A stretch of DNA of 64,000 nt from Ignavibacteriota bacterium (GTDB lineage Bacteria > Bacteroidota > Ignavibacteria > UBA10030 > SZUA-254): assembly GCA_016212665.1 (NCBI GenBank), contig JACREZ010000003.1, forward strand, positions 28,809 to 92,808, given 5' to 3'. This document shows positions 54,274 through 63,080 of this stretch, piece after piece. The notes under the pieces were generated by a model. The model was not told the origin of the DNA and made no database searches. It saw only the letters and a program-made list of their open reading frames with translations. The position numbers were made by a program, and so were the translations under genes. Position 1 is the stretch's first letter. Each line of letters begins with the position of its first letter.

Positions 54274-55239
54274 TTATTGATTTTTTGTATTCACATCAAT
54301 ATTCCCGCCAGATGTCTCCAGCACAATTTCATTTCCTCCGCCGTTAATTGTACCACGAAGATTATCATCTTTCAATTTTCCTTGAAACGGTAAATCGCAT
54401 GAAACATTTCCACCTGTTGCATCTGCATCTATGTCGCCGGTAATTGTATCGGGTAAAAATAAGACGATATTTCCACCGGAGGTCGAAAGGCGAATTCCCT
54501 TATTATCGGCAAGCGAAGTTCTGATATTTCCCCCGGAAGTTGATGCTCGTACCTGTGCATCACAATCAAGAATCTTGATATTTCCGCCTGATGTTTCAGC
54601 CTTCAAATTCCCGGAACTGTTTTCAACGTAAACATCGCCACCGGAAGTTTCTAACTCTAAATCACCCTTCAGCGATTTTCCCGAAACGTTACCACCTGAA
54701 GTACTCATGTGAATATTCCCCTCAAGTTCACTTGCTTCTACATCGCCTCCGGAAGTATTACCTTGAATTTCTCCATTTACATTTCTGATTTCTACATTTC
54801 CACCCGATGTTGACACATCAAGATTGAAGTTCTCAGGTACAGAAATTTGATACTTCGCATCAAGCCAATTATTATCGAAGAAACGAAAACGAGTACCGCG
54901 ATGACGACAAATTACACGCACCGTGTTTCCTTCCTGTGAAAAGTCAACTTTAAATCGTTGGATGTCATCTTCATCCCCCTTCATCGTAACTTTGACATGA
55001 ACTTGATTATCAGCAGAGCCCTCAATGGTAATATCTCCGAAATCTACATCCATATATAAATTTTCATTCGGGTTGACAGTAAATGTTTCATCATAGTTTT
55101 TCTTCCCGTCTCCTGTTGTGAATTCATAAGCATCCGACGTACGATACTTTCCTGAAAACGCTATCAACATCACAGCGAAAGAAATTGCAAAGAGAGCGAA
55201 CACGACAACTTTCGTAGTTGTACTCCAACGTTTGGTCAT
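54274..55239 (-). CDS. DUF4097 beta-helix-like exported protein
   Basis: 321 residues with an N-terminal membrane anchor (VVVFALFAISFAVMLIAF, about 10-28). The rest is predicted beta strands with ten or so degenerate repeats ending in TSGGNI/TSGGDV (for example at about 150-250), the hallmark of DUF4097 proteins. They fold as a right-handed beta solenoid. Function unknown, frequently linked to envelope stress regulators. Confidence 0.85.
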   Translation of the reverse strand: MTKRWSTTTKVVVFALFAISFAVMLIAFSGKYRTSDAYEFTTGDGKKNYDETFTVNPNENLYMDVDFGDITIEGSADNQVHVKVTMKGDEDDIQRFKVDFSQEGNTVRVICRHRGTRFRFFDNNWLDAKYQISVPENFNLDVSTSGGNVEIRNVNGEIQGNTSGGDVEASELEGNIHMSTSGGNVSGKSLKGDLELETSGGDVYVENSSGNLKAETSGGNIKILDCDAQVRASTSGGNIRTSLADNKGIRLSTSGGNIVLFLPDTITGDIDADATGGNVSCDLPFQGKLKDDNLRGTINGGGNEIVLETSGGNIDVNTKNQ

Positions 55240-55361
55240 AACTTCATCCTTAATTGTTTGAAAAAGATTCTACAAATGAAACGAATCAATCTTTGAAAGG
55301 TTACAACCGTTGCAAATCAAATTCATTTTGGTTAGATTCAAACACAGTTCGTGAATTCATA

Positions 55362-56336
55362 ATGAAACACACACTCTCTACACTCATTTTTTTGCTATTA
55401 CTCTCCTGCTCGAAAGAACAACCGAAGCAGCAAGTTCAAACAATTCCACCTCAGCCTGAAAAGAAACAAATCGTACAGGTAAAAACACCCGAATTCGATA
55501 AGCAGAAGGCGTTTGATTATCTCGTTGCTCAAACGTCGTTCGGTCCCCGGAATGTTGGTTCTGCAGGTCATCAGCGTTGCCTGAATTATTTGTATTCCGA
55601 ATTGAACAGTTATGCTGATACAGTTTGGAAACAAAACTTCACGGAACGAGGCTATAACGAAATGTTGAGTATGACGAATCTCTTCGCTTCTTTTAATCCG
55701 AAAGCAAGCAAACGTATTTTGTTCCTTGCTCATTGGGATACTAGACCCTGGGCAGACCAGGATAAAGACCCGGCAAATCATAACAAACCAATTATTGGTG
55801 CGAATGACGGAGCAAGTGGAGTTGCAGTCTTGCTTGAAATTGGGCGACTTCTGAAATCTTCTCCTCCACCTGTTGGGGTTGATATTCTTTTTGTTGATGG
55901 TGAAGATTACGGGAAAGAAGGAGATTCTCATCTCTATCTTCTTGGCTCAAAATATTTTGCAAAAAATCAGCCGCTCAATTACTCACCAGTGTTCGGGGTT
56001 TTACTTGATATGATTGGAGATAAAGAGTTAGAAATCAAGAAAGAACGTTTTTCACTTCTCTACGCCCCAGATATTATTGAGTTGGTTTGGTCAACAGCTA
56101 ACTCTCTTGGCATCAGCTTTTTTTCGGATGCTATTGAACGAAACGTTGGTTCAGACGACCATATTCCACTGAACGAAGTCGGCATTAAGACAATTGATTT
56201 AATTGACTTCAGTTATCCGAATCTCACTACAAACTATTGGCACACAACAGAAGATACACCGGATAAATGTAGCCCTGAAAGTCTTGATGCTGTGGGGAGA
56301 GTTTTGCTTCAAATAATTTTTTCACAAACACCATAA
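55362..56336 (+). CDS. M28-family peptidase / glutaminyl-peptide cyclotransferase-like lipoprotein
   Basis: 324 residues from ATG 55362, giving the lipoprotein signal LSTLIFLLLLSCSKEQ. The upstream 36 codons lack a signal and are not used here. Zinc ligands of the M28 fold are visible: AHWDTRPWAD, ANDGASGVAVLLEI, VDGEDYGKEGD and DHIPLNEVG, with a final HTTEDTPDKC. The region DTRPWADQD is close to glutaminyl cyclase, so it may cyclise N-terminal Gln or act as aminopeptidase. Probably at the inner or outer membrane, facing the periplasm. Confidence 0.88.
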   Translation: MKHTLSTLIFLLLLSCSKEQPKQQVQTIPPQPEKKQIVQVKTPEFDKQKAFDYLVAQTSFGPRNVGSAGHQRCLNYLYSELNSYADTVWKQNFTERGYNEMLSMTNLFASFNPKASKRILFLAHWDTRPWADQDKDPANHNKPIIGANDGASGVAVLLEIGRLLKSSPPPVGVDILFVDGEDYGKEGDSHLYLLGSKYFAKNQPLNYSPVFGVLLDMIGDKELEIKKERFSLLYAPDIIELVWSTANSLGISFFSDAIERNVGSDDHIPLNEVGIKTIDLIDFSYPNLTTNYWHTTEDTPDKCSPESLDAVGRVLLQIIFSQTP

Positions 56337-56349
56337 CCTGTTTAGCAAC

Positions 56350-57210
56350 TTGACGAAGAAACTATTCCTTGAAGTATCGGTAAGCGCTTCTCCCTCACAA
56401 CAAGAGCTCCTACTCCCCACGTTACTCGAACTAGGTTCACAAGGTTTTCTTGAAACTGAAAGTGAACTCAAAAGTTACTTCGACGTGACCTCATTCGACG
56501 AACTGAAGTCGGACGCATTCAAAACAGAATTGAAAAAACTTGTACGGGAAATTTCCTCAAATGCAGTTCTCTCTTATAAAACATTCCAAGAGGAAAATTG
56601 GAATGAACAGTGGGAACAAACAATTCAACCAATCGAAATAGGAAACCGTTTAGTCATCAAACCCTCATGGTCTGATTATCAAAACGTTCACAACAGAATC
56701 GTAATATGTATAGACCCGAAAATGTCCTTTGGCACCGGCTATCATGAAACGACACGACTTACCCTCCTGCTACTTACGAAGTATCTCAAGCAAAATTCCA
56801 CAATACTTGATGTTGGAACGGGAACAGGAGTTCTTGCAATTGCAGGGATTAAATTGGGAGCAATATCAGCGGTTGGGATAGATATTGATGAATGGTCAAT
56901 TGATAATGCAAAAGAAAATGTAGTTCTGAATAATGTTCATACTGTAGTTCAAATTCAACAAAATGAAATTCAGGATTTACCATTAACTACTTTTGATATT
57001 ATTACAGCAAATCTAACCTTAAATACTAATATTGATTTGATGAAATATTTTCAATCTTTTTTATCTAACAATGGAATTTTGTTGCTTTCAGGATTATTAC
57101 TGGTTGATAGAACAAAGATGATTGAATCATTACTCAATAATCAGTTTGAGGTACTTGAAGAGTTAACCGAAAACGAATGGCTTGCTATCGCGGCGAGAAA
57201 GGTACTATGA
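56350..57210 (+). CDS. prmA: ribosomal protein L11 methyltransferase
   Basis: 286 residues, TTG start 13 bases after the peptidase gene. PrmA trimethylates L11. An N-terminal substrate-recognition domain (about 1-95, ending in EENWNEQWEQ) is followed by a Rossmann methyltransferase core with PKMSFGTGYHETTRL, DVGTGTGVLAIAGIKLGA and ITANLTLN (NPPY position). It overlaps ppx by 4 bases (ATGA). Confidence 0.93.
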   Translation: MTKKLFLEVSVSASPSQQELLLPTLLELGSQGFLETESELKSYFDVTSFDELKSDAFKTELKKLVREISSNAVLSYKTFQEENWNEQWEQTIQPIEIGNRLVIKPSWSDYQNVHNRIVICIDPKMSFGTGYHETTRLTLLLLTKYLKQNSTILDVGTGTGVLAIAGIKLGAISAVGIDIDEWSIDNAKENVVLNNVHTVVQIQQNEIQDLPLTTFDIITANLTLNTNIDLMKYFQSFLSNNGILLLSGLLLVDRTKMIESLLNNQFEVLEELTENEWLAIAARKVL

Positions 57211-58139
57211 GAATTGCAAGTATTGATATAGGGACGAATACCATCTTACTGTTGGTGGCAGAAATTAGAAACAACGGTGAACTTCATGCTTTACATCATG
57301 AGCAGAGATTCCCTCGCATAGGCAAGTCTGTTAATGAAAACAGGTTTCTTCAGCAACATGCTTTCGATGATGCTACAGAGATTTTGTTGAAATATAAAGA
57401 GATTGCGGAAAGATTTGCAGTGGATAAGATTGTTGCATGTGCAACAAGTGCCGTTCGTGATTCTCAAAATCAAAAAGAATTCGTCGAGTACTTACATCAT
57501 AAAACAGAAATTTATCCAGAAATTCTTTCCGGGGATGACGAAGCGATCCTAACATACAAAGGGGCTGTAAGCGGACTTCCAAAAATATCGTTGCCCTACC
57601 TTGTTATTGATATTGGTGGCGGTAGTACTGAAATATCGTATCAGAAAACAACCTCACTTCCTCATCGGTTATTTCATCATAGTTTAGATATTGGCAGTGT
57701 ACGCATCACTGAAAGATACTTTCATCGTGACCCGCCATTAGTAATTGAAATCATCGGGGCTAAAATGTTTATCGAAAACAGATTTCATCATTTACAAAAT
57801 CAATTACCTGAAGAGTTTGAACTTGTCGGTGTTGCCGGAACTGTGACAACACTCGCATGCTTAGACCAACACATGTTAGAATTTCATGCAGAAAAAATTC
57901 GCGGGTTGAGAATGTCAACAAATTCGATTCAAAATTGGAAAGACAAACTACTCTGTTATTCTTCGACTGAAATCCATTCATTATCTCGTGCAACAGAAGG
58001 ACGAGAAGATATTCTCTCCGCCGGTGCATTGATTCTGTTTGAGTTCATGAGATTTTCAAAAAGTAAGAGCATCGTTGTCAGTGAACGGGGCTTGCGCTAC
58101 GGCTTGGCTTTACGGGAATGGGAAAAGGAAAACAGTTAG
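57207..58139 (+). CDS. Ppx/GppA-family exopolyphosphatase
   Basis: 310 residues from ATG 57207, which overlaps the prmA stop and begins MRIASIDIGTNTILLL as the family expects. A start ten codons upstream is in frame but inside prmA. ASKHA fold: phosphate 1 loop DIGTNT, second loop VIDIGGGSTEISY, and the catalytic Glu in CATSAVRDSQN. It removes terminal phosphates from polyphosphate or pppGpp. Converges with the cysteine desulfurase gene, the stops overlapping by 4 bases. Confidence 0.92.
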   Translation: MRIASIDIGTNTILLLVAEIRNNGELHALHHEQRFPRIGKSVNENRFLQQHAFDDATEILLKYKEIAERFAVDKIVACATSAVRDSQNQKEFVEYLHHKTEIYPEILSGDDEAILTYKGAVSGLPKISLPYLVIDIGGGSTEISYQKTTSLPHRLFHHSLDIGSVRITERYFHRDPPLVIEIIGAKMFIENRFHHLQNQLPEEFELVGVAGTVTTLACLDQHMLEFHAEKIRGLRMSTNSIQNWKDKLLCYSSTEIHSLSRATEGREDILSAGALILFEFMRFSKSKSIVVSERGLRYGLALREWEKENS

Positions 58140-59302
58140 AGTCTTTTCAATCTCCCGATTTTCTTAATGACTGATTCTAATTTCTCAATAACAAAAGACA
58201 AATCCGCTTCGCTCGTATCTTTTCCGAATGAAAATCGGATAGTTGCCTTCGCTGTTTGAATATCGCGACCCATTGCAAGTAATACATGTGATGGTTCCAT
58301 GCTCCCCGATGTACACGCAGAACCGCTTGTTACTGCAATTCCTTCCAAATCTAAATTGAATAACAAGGATTCTCCGTCAATCTCAATTTGTTCACTATCA
58401 AAAGAAACGTTGAGAACATGAGAAACTGAATCTGTTGGATGTCCATTGAATAGTAAAAAAGGGAATTTTTCATTCAACATCCTTCTGAATTGTATCTTTA
58501 AATCTCCCATTCTCCTATTTACCGATTCTCCCTCCCGAACCAATAACTCAACTGCCTTAGCAAAACCAACCGCAAGGGGAACATTCTCTGTTCCTGCTCG
58601 CCTTCCTCGTTCCTGTCCGCCTCCATGCAGAAGATTTTCTATCTTCGTCCCCTTCTTAATGTACATCGCTCCAATCCCTTTCGGTCCATTGATTTTATGG
58701 GCTGAAAATGAAGCCAAGTCAATGCCTGATTCCTGAAGGTTGAAATCTATTTTCCCAAATGCCTGAACAGCATCGGTATGAAAAATCGCACCATGTTCAT
58801 GCGCAACAGTTGAGAGCGATTGAATCGGGTTGATGGTTCCAACTTCATTATTTACATACATCATAGAAACAAACCCGGTATTCTCTCTCATGCTGTTTCG
58901 TAGCTGTTCAGGATGAACCATTCCAAACTCATCAACATCTACAAAAGTAACTTCAAATCCATATCCGCGAAGAAACGTACAAGGTTCTAACAAAGCATGA
59001 TGCTCCGCTTTTGAAGTAATGATATGATTCTTTCCCTCCTCTTTCATCTTCATTGCTATTCCTTTGATGGCGAAGTTATTTGCTTCAGTTCCGCTACTGA
59101 CAAAGAAAATCTCGCTTGATGAAACACCCAACGCCTTAGCAATAACACTTCGGCTTTCATCCAATGCCGCCCTCGATTCCCTCCCGTATGAGTGAATGGA
59201 AGACGCATTCCCAAATTTTTCAGTAAAATATGGTCGCATTGCTTCAAATACCTCCGGTCTTAACGGAGTTGTCGCCGCATGGTCAAGATAAATTCTGTGC
59301 AT
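58136..59302 (-). CDS. cysteine desulfurase (NifS/IscS family)
   Basis: 388 residues from the ATG at 59300-59302 (MHRIYLDHAATTPL), 11 codons after an upstream in-frame Met. PLP enzyme that takes sulfur from Cys for Fe-S clusters and thiolated tRNA. PLP Lys in SAHKINGPKG, catalytic Cys in SACTSGSMEPSHVL and the ASSIHSYGR segment are present. The Cys loop is of the long NifS/IscS type (group I). No iscU or other partner lies beside it. Confidence 0.93.
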   Translation of the reverse strand: MHRIYLDHAATTPLRPEVFEAMRPYFTEKFGNASSIHSYGRESRAALDESRSVIAKALGVSSSEIFFVSSGTEANNFAIKGIAMKMKEEGKNHIITSKAEHHALLEPCTFLRGYGFEVTFVDVDEFGMVHPEQLRNSMRENTGFVSMMYVNNEVGTINPIQSLSTVAHEHGAIFHTDAVQAFGKIDFNLQESGIDLASFSAHKINGPKGIGAMYIKKGTKIENLLHGGGQERGRRAGTENVPLAVGFAKAVELLVREGESVNRRMGDLKIQFRRMLNEKFPFLLFNGHPTDSVSHVLNVSFDSEQIEIDGESLLFNLDLEGIAVTSGSACTSGSMEPSHVLLAMGRDIQTAKATIRFSFGKDTSEADLSFVIEKLESVIKKIGRLKRL

Positions 59303-59342
59303 GAGTAAATATAATGCGGTATGTATTACTAACAAAAAAGGG

Positions 59343-59465
59343 GTTGTCTCAAAAGGGGTTGGTAGAGTCCATTTCGCAAATTGACTTAACGAATTTTGTA
59401 GAATTTGTCATAAATTTTCGTCCGATTACGAATCGGACTCTACAATATGACGCTTTTGAGACGAC
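59343..59465. repeat. MITE-like inverted repeat element
   Basis: Arms at 59343-59355 (GTTGTCTCAAAAG) and 59453-59465 (CTTTTGAGACGAC) match at 12 of 13 positions, and a second pair GTAGAGTCC/GGACTCTAC lies inside (59362-59370, 59435-59443). A small palindrome TCCGATT/AATCGGA is at 59421-59437. 123 bp, non-coding, in the gap 59303-59521, which has no gene. Confidence 0.65.
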
Positions 59466-59521
59466 CGCTTCAGTAAAAAGATGCTGGGTATTTATAATTT
59501 TTCATTTTGACTTTTGCATTG

Positions 59522-60034
59522 TCAATTATCATCCCGCCCGCCTCTCCATCGCTCACGCTTTCCTTCATAAATGTCCTTCATTGCACCCCGAACCTGCTTA
59601 TTAAAGTCACGTTCAAAGAGGAGGAATTTTGCAAACTTCTCAGGTGAAAGCAGTTTCTTCACTTCATCACGAAACCGTTCCCGCTCACGGAACAGTTTCT
59701 CATCGCTTGTTTCAATAACATCAACAAGTTTAGGTACATCTTTCATGTTCTCCTCGGTGAGAAGTTCCTGCAAATCATCCAACGCTTTATCCCGTTCTTT
59801 CATAATATCACGGGCGATTTCTTCATGTGCGCTTTGTTTAGCAAAGAACCTGATTGATTCTTCTTCATTCAATTTCAGAACTTCTATCAACCTCATTTTC
59901 TTGAATCGTTCAAGGCGTTCAGGTGGCGGACCTTCCCGCATTTGCCCGTGTCCGTAACCCGGACCACCGGGTTGAGAAAATGAGCAGGTTATTGTTAAGA
60001 GTGTTGCAATAAATAATGAATTAAGTAATTTCAT
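59522..60034 (-). CDS. Spy/CpxP-like periplasmic protein
   Basis: 170 residues with a signal peptide (FIATLLTITCSFSQ) followed by a Gly/Pro-rich stretch (PGGPGYGHGQMREGPPPERLERF) and then mostly helical, highly charged sequence. The length, layout and lack of Cys or hydrophobic segments resemble the Spy/CpxP/RcnR-like periplasmic stress proteins (heavy-metal resistance, LTxxQ type), but the LTxxQ motifs are not clear. It lies after an ECF sigma/anti-sigma pair, which suggests it is part of that envelope-stress response. Confidence 0.65.
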   Translation of the reverse strand: MKLLNSLFIATLLTITCSFSQPGGPGYGHGQMREGPPPERLERFKKMRLIEVLKLNEEESIRFFAKQSAHEEIARDIMKERDKALDDLQELLTEENMKDVPKLVDVIETSDEKLFRERERFRDEVKKLLSPEKFAKFLLFERDFNKQVRGAMKDIYEGKRERWRGGRDDN

Positions 60035-60062
60035 TGTTCTATCCTTTCAAGTAAAAAAATCA

Positions 60063-60644
60063 TTATCGTTGTTCGGAATGCGCCGGTTGTTCCAGCAAAG
60101 CAAACAATTGTGAGGCATCTGATTCGTCCATCGAAGTGAGGAGCGATTCAGTCTCATCTTCAGTAAACGGAATGTCCTCAGTTACCTCTGCTAAAATTTC
60201 TGCTATCACGCTTCTATCGTCTTGGGTGATTGTTTCAGTCGTTGCATCAACTTCAAGGCTTAAAACACTTTCCAAGGATTGCATCTCAGTTTCTTTCACA
60301 ATATTCACGTTCGGAGAGGGTTGATAGTTAACCGCAAACATCACAAGCACCACTGTCATTGCAACAGGCATGATGAAACGAAATAGATACTCCGGGATTT
60401 GAAATTGTTTCTGCTTTGCTTCAAGTCGTTGATGAACTCTCGGCAGTATTGTCGAGAAATATAATTCCGACGGTTCCTTTGGTCTAAATTTTTTCATTCC
60501 GACTAACAGGTAGGAAAATTCATTTGCGGTACTTCTGCAAACCGGGCAGTTTTCCAAATGCGATTGGACTCCCGAATATTGTCCGTTCGATAATTTGTTC
60601 ACCACATAATCGGGAAGTAATATTTCTACATCAGAGCATTTCAT
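60063..60644 (-). CDS. anti-sigma factor with zinc-finger domain
   Basis: 193 residues. The N-terminal cytoplasmic zf-HC2-like domain has Cys3 and HLENCPVC (HxxxCxxC), which bind the cognate sigma factor. One membrane helix follows (about 93-115, IMPVAMTVVLVMFAVNY), then an acidic extracytoplasmic region of 75 residues rich in Glu and Asp. Its start overlaps the sigma gene stop by 4 bases, the usual arrangement. The signal it senses is unknown. Confidence 0.88.
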   Translation of the reverse strand: MKCSDVEILLPDYVVNKLSNGQYSGVQSHLENCPVCRSTANEFSYLLVGMKKFRPKEPSELYFSTILPRVHQRLEAKQKQFQIPEYLFRFIMPVAMTVVLVMFAVNYQPSPNVNIVKETEMQSLESVLSLEVDATTETITQDDRSVIAEILAEVTEDIPFTEDETESLLTSMDESDASQLFALLEQPAHSEQR

Positions 60645-61192
60645 AATTGATACTCCTTTTGCATATTGGTTTTAATTTTATTCAATGCGAAAAAATAATT
60701 GGCTTTCACTGCTCCTTCGGAGCGGTTCATAATCTTTGCTATTTCCTGATAGGGCAATTCGTCGAAGTAGCGTAACTGGAAGACCGCTTTCTGTTGAGTA
60801 GGCAACTCAGCAATTGCCGATTCAAGGAGTGATTGATATTCCTTTTGCAGTAATGCCTTGTCTGCTTCTTGTTCGATATCAACACGGTCTTCAACTTCGT
60901 TGTACTGAAACAGGTCTTTGAATTTTCGTTTGCTCGTTAGCGTGAATGAAGTATTGACGGTAATTCTATACACCCACGTATAAAACTCAGAATCACCTCG
61001 AAAGTCTTTTAACTTTTCATAGACCTTCACAAACACATCCTGAGTCACATCGTCGGCTTCCTCATGCGAGCCAACAATACGCCTCGCTATCCAATAGATT
61101 TTCTTTTGGTAGCGACGTACAAGTTCATTGAAGCCATTGATGTTTCCGGCTTTGAACTCGGCGATTAACTCTGCGTCTGTGTGTTGACTCAT
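60641..61192 (-). CDS. ECF-type RNA polymerase sigma factor
   Basis: 183 residues. Region 2 includes RIVGSHEEADDVTQDVFVKVYEKL with the -10 recognition helix, and region 4 is LPTQQKAVFQLRYFDELPYQEIAKIMNRSEGAVKANYFFALNKIK. It directs polymerase to genes of an extracytoplasmic response and is held inactive by the anti-sigma factor encoded next. A 13-bp inverted repeat lies 18 bases upstream and may be a regulatory site. Confidence 0.95.
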   Translation of the reverse strand: MSQHTDAELIAEFKAGNINGFNELVRRYQKKIYWIARRIVGSHEEADDVTQDVFVKVYEKLKDFRGDSEFYTWVYRITVNTSFTLTSKRKFKDLFQYNEVEDRVDIEQEADKALLQKEYQSLLESAIAELPTQQKAVFQLRYFDELPYQEIAKIMNRSEGAVKANYFFALNKIKTNMQKEYQL

Positions 61193-61209
61193 TCCATCTG
61201 TTCGTTCAT

Positions 61210-61283
61210 GTGCGACTCACTTACCACTGTGGCATTATTTGGTGATGACTTTCTTGATTCATTCAACAGAAAGTGAGTCGCAC
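61210..61283. repeat. 13-bp inverted repeat upstream of the ECF sigma gene
   Basis: GTGCGACTCACTT (61210-61222) and its exact complement AAGTGAGTCGCAC (61271-61283) are separated by 48 bases. The arms extend to 15 of 16 matches. They bracket the likely promoter region of the minus-strand sigma operon, so they may be paired operators or a hairpin in the leader. Confidence 0.7.
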
Positions 61284-61376
61284 TTGTGTATTTGCTATTA
61301 TTTAGATGGAAATGTATGGAAAAGGTTTAAGGAGGGCAAGAACAAATAATTTCCCTCTTGAGAGGGGTTGGCTGGG

Positions 61377-61400
61377 AGGTCACGGACCACTCCGTGACCT
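61377..61400. repeat. 24-bp palindromic hairpin element
   Basis: AGGTCACGGA, CCAC, TCCGTGACCT: a perfect 10-bp stem with a 4-base loop. Nearly the same sequence occurs at 61914-61937. No T-run follows. Confidence 0.8.
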
Positions 61401-61664
61401 AAATGTGAAGTGGATCGCGGGGACCAGAAAAAAGAGCGTTTGTACCAGAGCATTGGAATAAATCCATTACTCGACATCGCTTATCTTGTGGAGGCCGCAT
61501 GTATAGAGTCAGTCAATCCGTTATTTTGTTTTCACTTCATTTATTATCATTAAATTAATTTGAGATGAGGCTTTCCGTTAAACAATTACTTCATTCCGAT
61601 GCACAGTTTTATGAGTTACATACCTCGTAATGCCTCAAAATGGAGTAAATACGCATTTCCGACG

Positions 61665-61790
61665 TCGGAAATCGTTAACTATCTTTCGGAAATCGCTTAC
61701 TATCCTTTAGAAATCGCTTACTATGCTTCGGAAATCGCTAACTATCCTTCGGAAACCGGTAACTATAGGGCGGAAATTGCCGTCGAACCT
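61665..61790. repeat. 21-nt tandem repeat, six copies
   Basis: Six in-register units of 21 nt at 61665, 61686, 61707, 61728, 61749 and 61770, each starting close to TCGGAAATCG and ending ACTATCCT, with copies 5 and 6 decaying. Both strands are open across it, since the length is a multiple of 3 and no stop occurs. The plus frame has no ribosome binding site and the minus frame has no signal peptide. No spacers, so not CRISPR. The gap 61193-62039 contains no convincing gene. Confidence 0.85.
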
Positions 61791-61913
61791 ACGGAAGGCA
61801 ATTCCTCTGGAACGGAGGCATTTAACGGCTGATTGGAAATAGATAACTGAGGTTTGGAAGTGGTCAACTGATGAATATTTTGATTTTTGCACGATTTGGA
61901 ACATTTTACTCGG

Positions 61914-61937
61914 AGGTCACGAACCAATTCGTGACCT
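61914..61937. repeat. 24-bp palindromic hairpin element, second copy
   Basis: AGGTCACGAA, CCAA, TTCGTGACCT: perfect 10-bp stem with compensating changes relative to the copy at 61377 (GG to AA paired with CC to TT), which indicates that the hairpin structure is what is conserved. A further stem GACAG..CTGTC with a TAAAAG loop follows at about 61968. Confidence 0.8.
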
Positions 61938-62039
61938 TGTTGTAAAGTGTTCTGTTATGGTGGGACCATGACAGCCGGGTAAAAGCTCCCTGTCGTACGA
62001 GAAAAAAGAAATTATTGATGTTAGGATGTACTTCCACTA

Positions 62040-63080
62040 TCAATTATCATAAGCTGGCAAAATAATATCGAAAATGTTAATATCATATGGTAAACCAAGA
62101 TGATTTATACGTGCAGCCGTACTTTGTTCTCTTCGAAGTGTGATTTGTCCATCGCACAAGGCGAGGAGTTTTTTTACTGATGGAAGTCCAAGACCTCTGC
62201 CAGCTTTACCAATTTTTTGTGGATTGATGCCAGAATAGCCCTCAGAAAAAATAGATTGTTCCTCTTCTGGTTCAATTCTAAGGCTTGTCATACTAAATGA
62301 TATCGTTATTCGAGAACTGTGTTTGGTAAAAGAAATATTTAGGACTGAATTAGGTAAAATATATTTGGTTGCATTCTGAAGGATATGAACAAACGAGGCA
62401 GCAATACATTCATAATCGACATTTACTTTATAGATACAGTTGCCGACACGAAAATTTACACCAATATCGTTGAAATCATCCCAGAAGGTGTTTAAAACTA
62501 ACATAAGTATCTTGTGTATATTGTAAGGTCGTTTTTCAGGCGGTTCATTTTCATAGAGTTTAGAATAGACAGAAAATTCAGTTTTAACAAGTCGTTCATT
62601 CTTGATTAAATCTAAAATAAGTAGTGCAAAAGATTTTGGATCTATTTGTACTTTTCTCGTGATATGTTCAATTAAAGAATTTCGATCAGGCTGGGAAAAT
62701 TCTTCCTGAGGAATAGCAGAATAAATTGCTTGTATTGATTCTGCATTTAATGTTATGAGGTTATGTGCTATTCTTCTGATAGATTCCTGAAAAGATGCTG
62801 TAAGTTGACTACGATGTTGATCGAGCATGGGTAGCAATTCGCGAAGAACTGCCTGTTGTTCGCGAAAAAGTCTCTTAGAGGCAATTGCCTCATTTGTACA
62901 AATGTACATTTTACCGCGCGCTATAGTAGACATTCCACGACGTCTAGTTTCCGCAAAATGAAGACATTCAATGACTTCATTATCAGTTTCACATATTCTA
63001 ATACAATTACTGCAATTCTCCGGAAGATTAGTAATTCCGAAGTCATCTTTTGATGCTTTGAACCAATAGCCGGTTTTCAT
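62040..63080 (-). CDS. divergent GHKL histidine kinase-like protein
   Basis: 346 residues, soluble. An N-terminal Cys-rich segment has C23, C26, C30, C39 and C61. A helical region around 90-120 holds IRRIAHNLITLN, with a candidate phospho-accepting H106. The ATPase-like domain (about 185-345) has a good N box (HILQNATKY) and glycine-rich GRGLGLPSVKKLL, but where the DxGxG box should stand it reads SMTSLRIEPEEE, without the Asp that binds adenine. Nucleotide binding is therefore doubtful. The gene begins directly at the end of a receiver protein gene, so the two are coupled. Confidence 0.75.
   Translation of the reverse strand: MKTGYWFKASKDDFGITNLPENCSNCIRICETDNEVIECLHFAETRRRGMSTIARGKMYICTNEAIASKRLFREQQAVLRELLPMLDQHRSQLTASFQESIRRIAHNLITLNAESIQAIYSAIPQEEFSQPDRNSLIEHITRKVQIDPKSFALLILDLIKNERLVKTEFSVYSKLYENEPPEKRPYNIHKILMLVLNTFWDDFNDIGVNFRVGNCIYKVNVDYECIAASFVHILQNATKYILPNSVLNISFTKHSSRITISFSMTSLRIEPEEEQSIFSEGYSGINPQKIGKAGRGLGLPSVKKLLALCDGQITLRREQSTAARINHLGLPYDINIFDIILPAYDN

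Noticed and set aside
61599..61832. Plus-strand open frame of 77 codons with seven-residue repeats
   Set aside because: No ribosome binding site or signal peptide; both strands are open because the repeat unit is a multiple of three.
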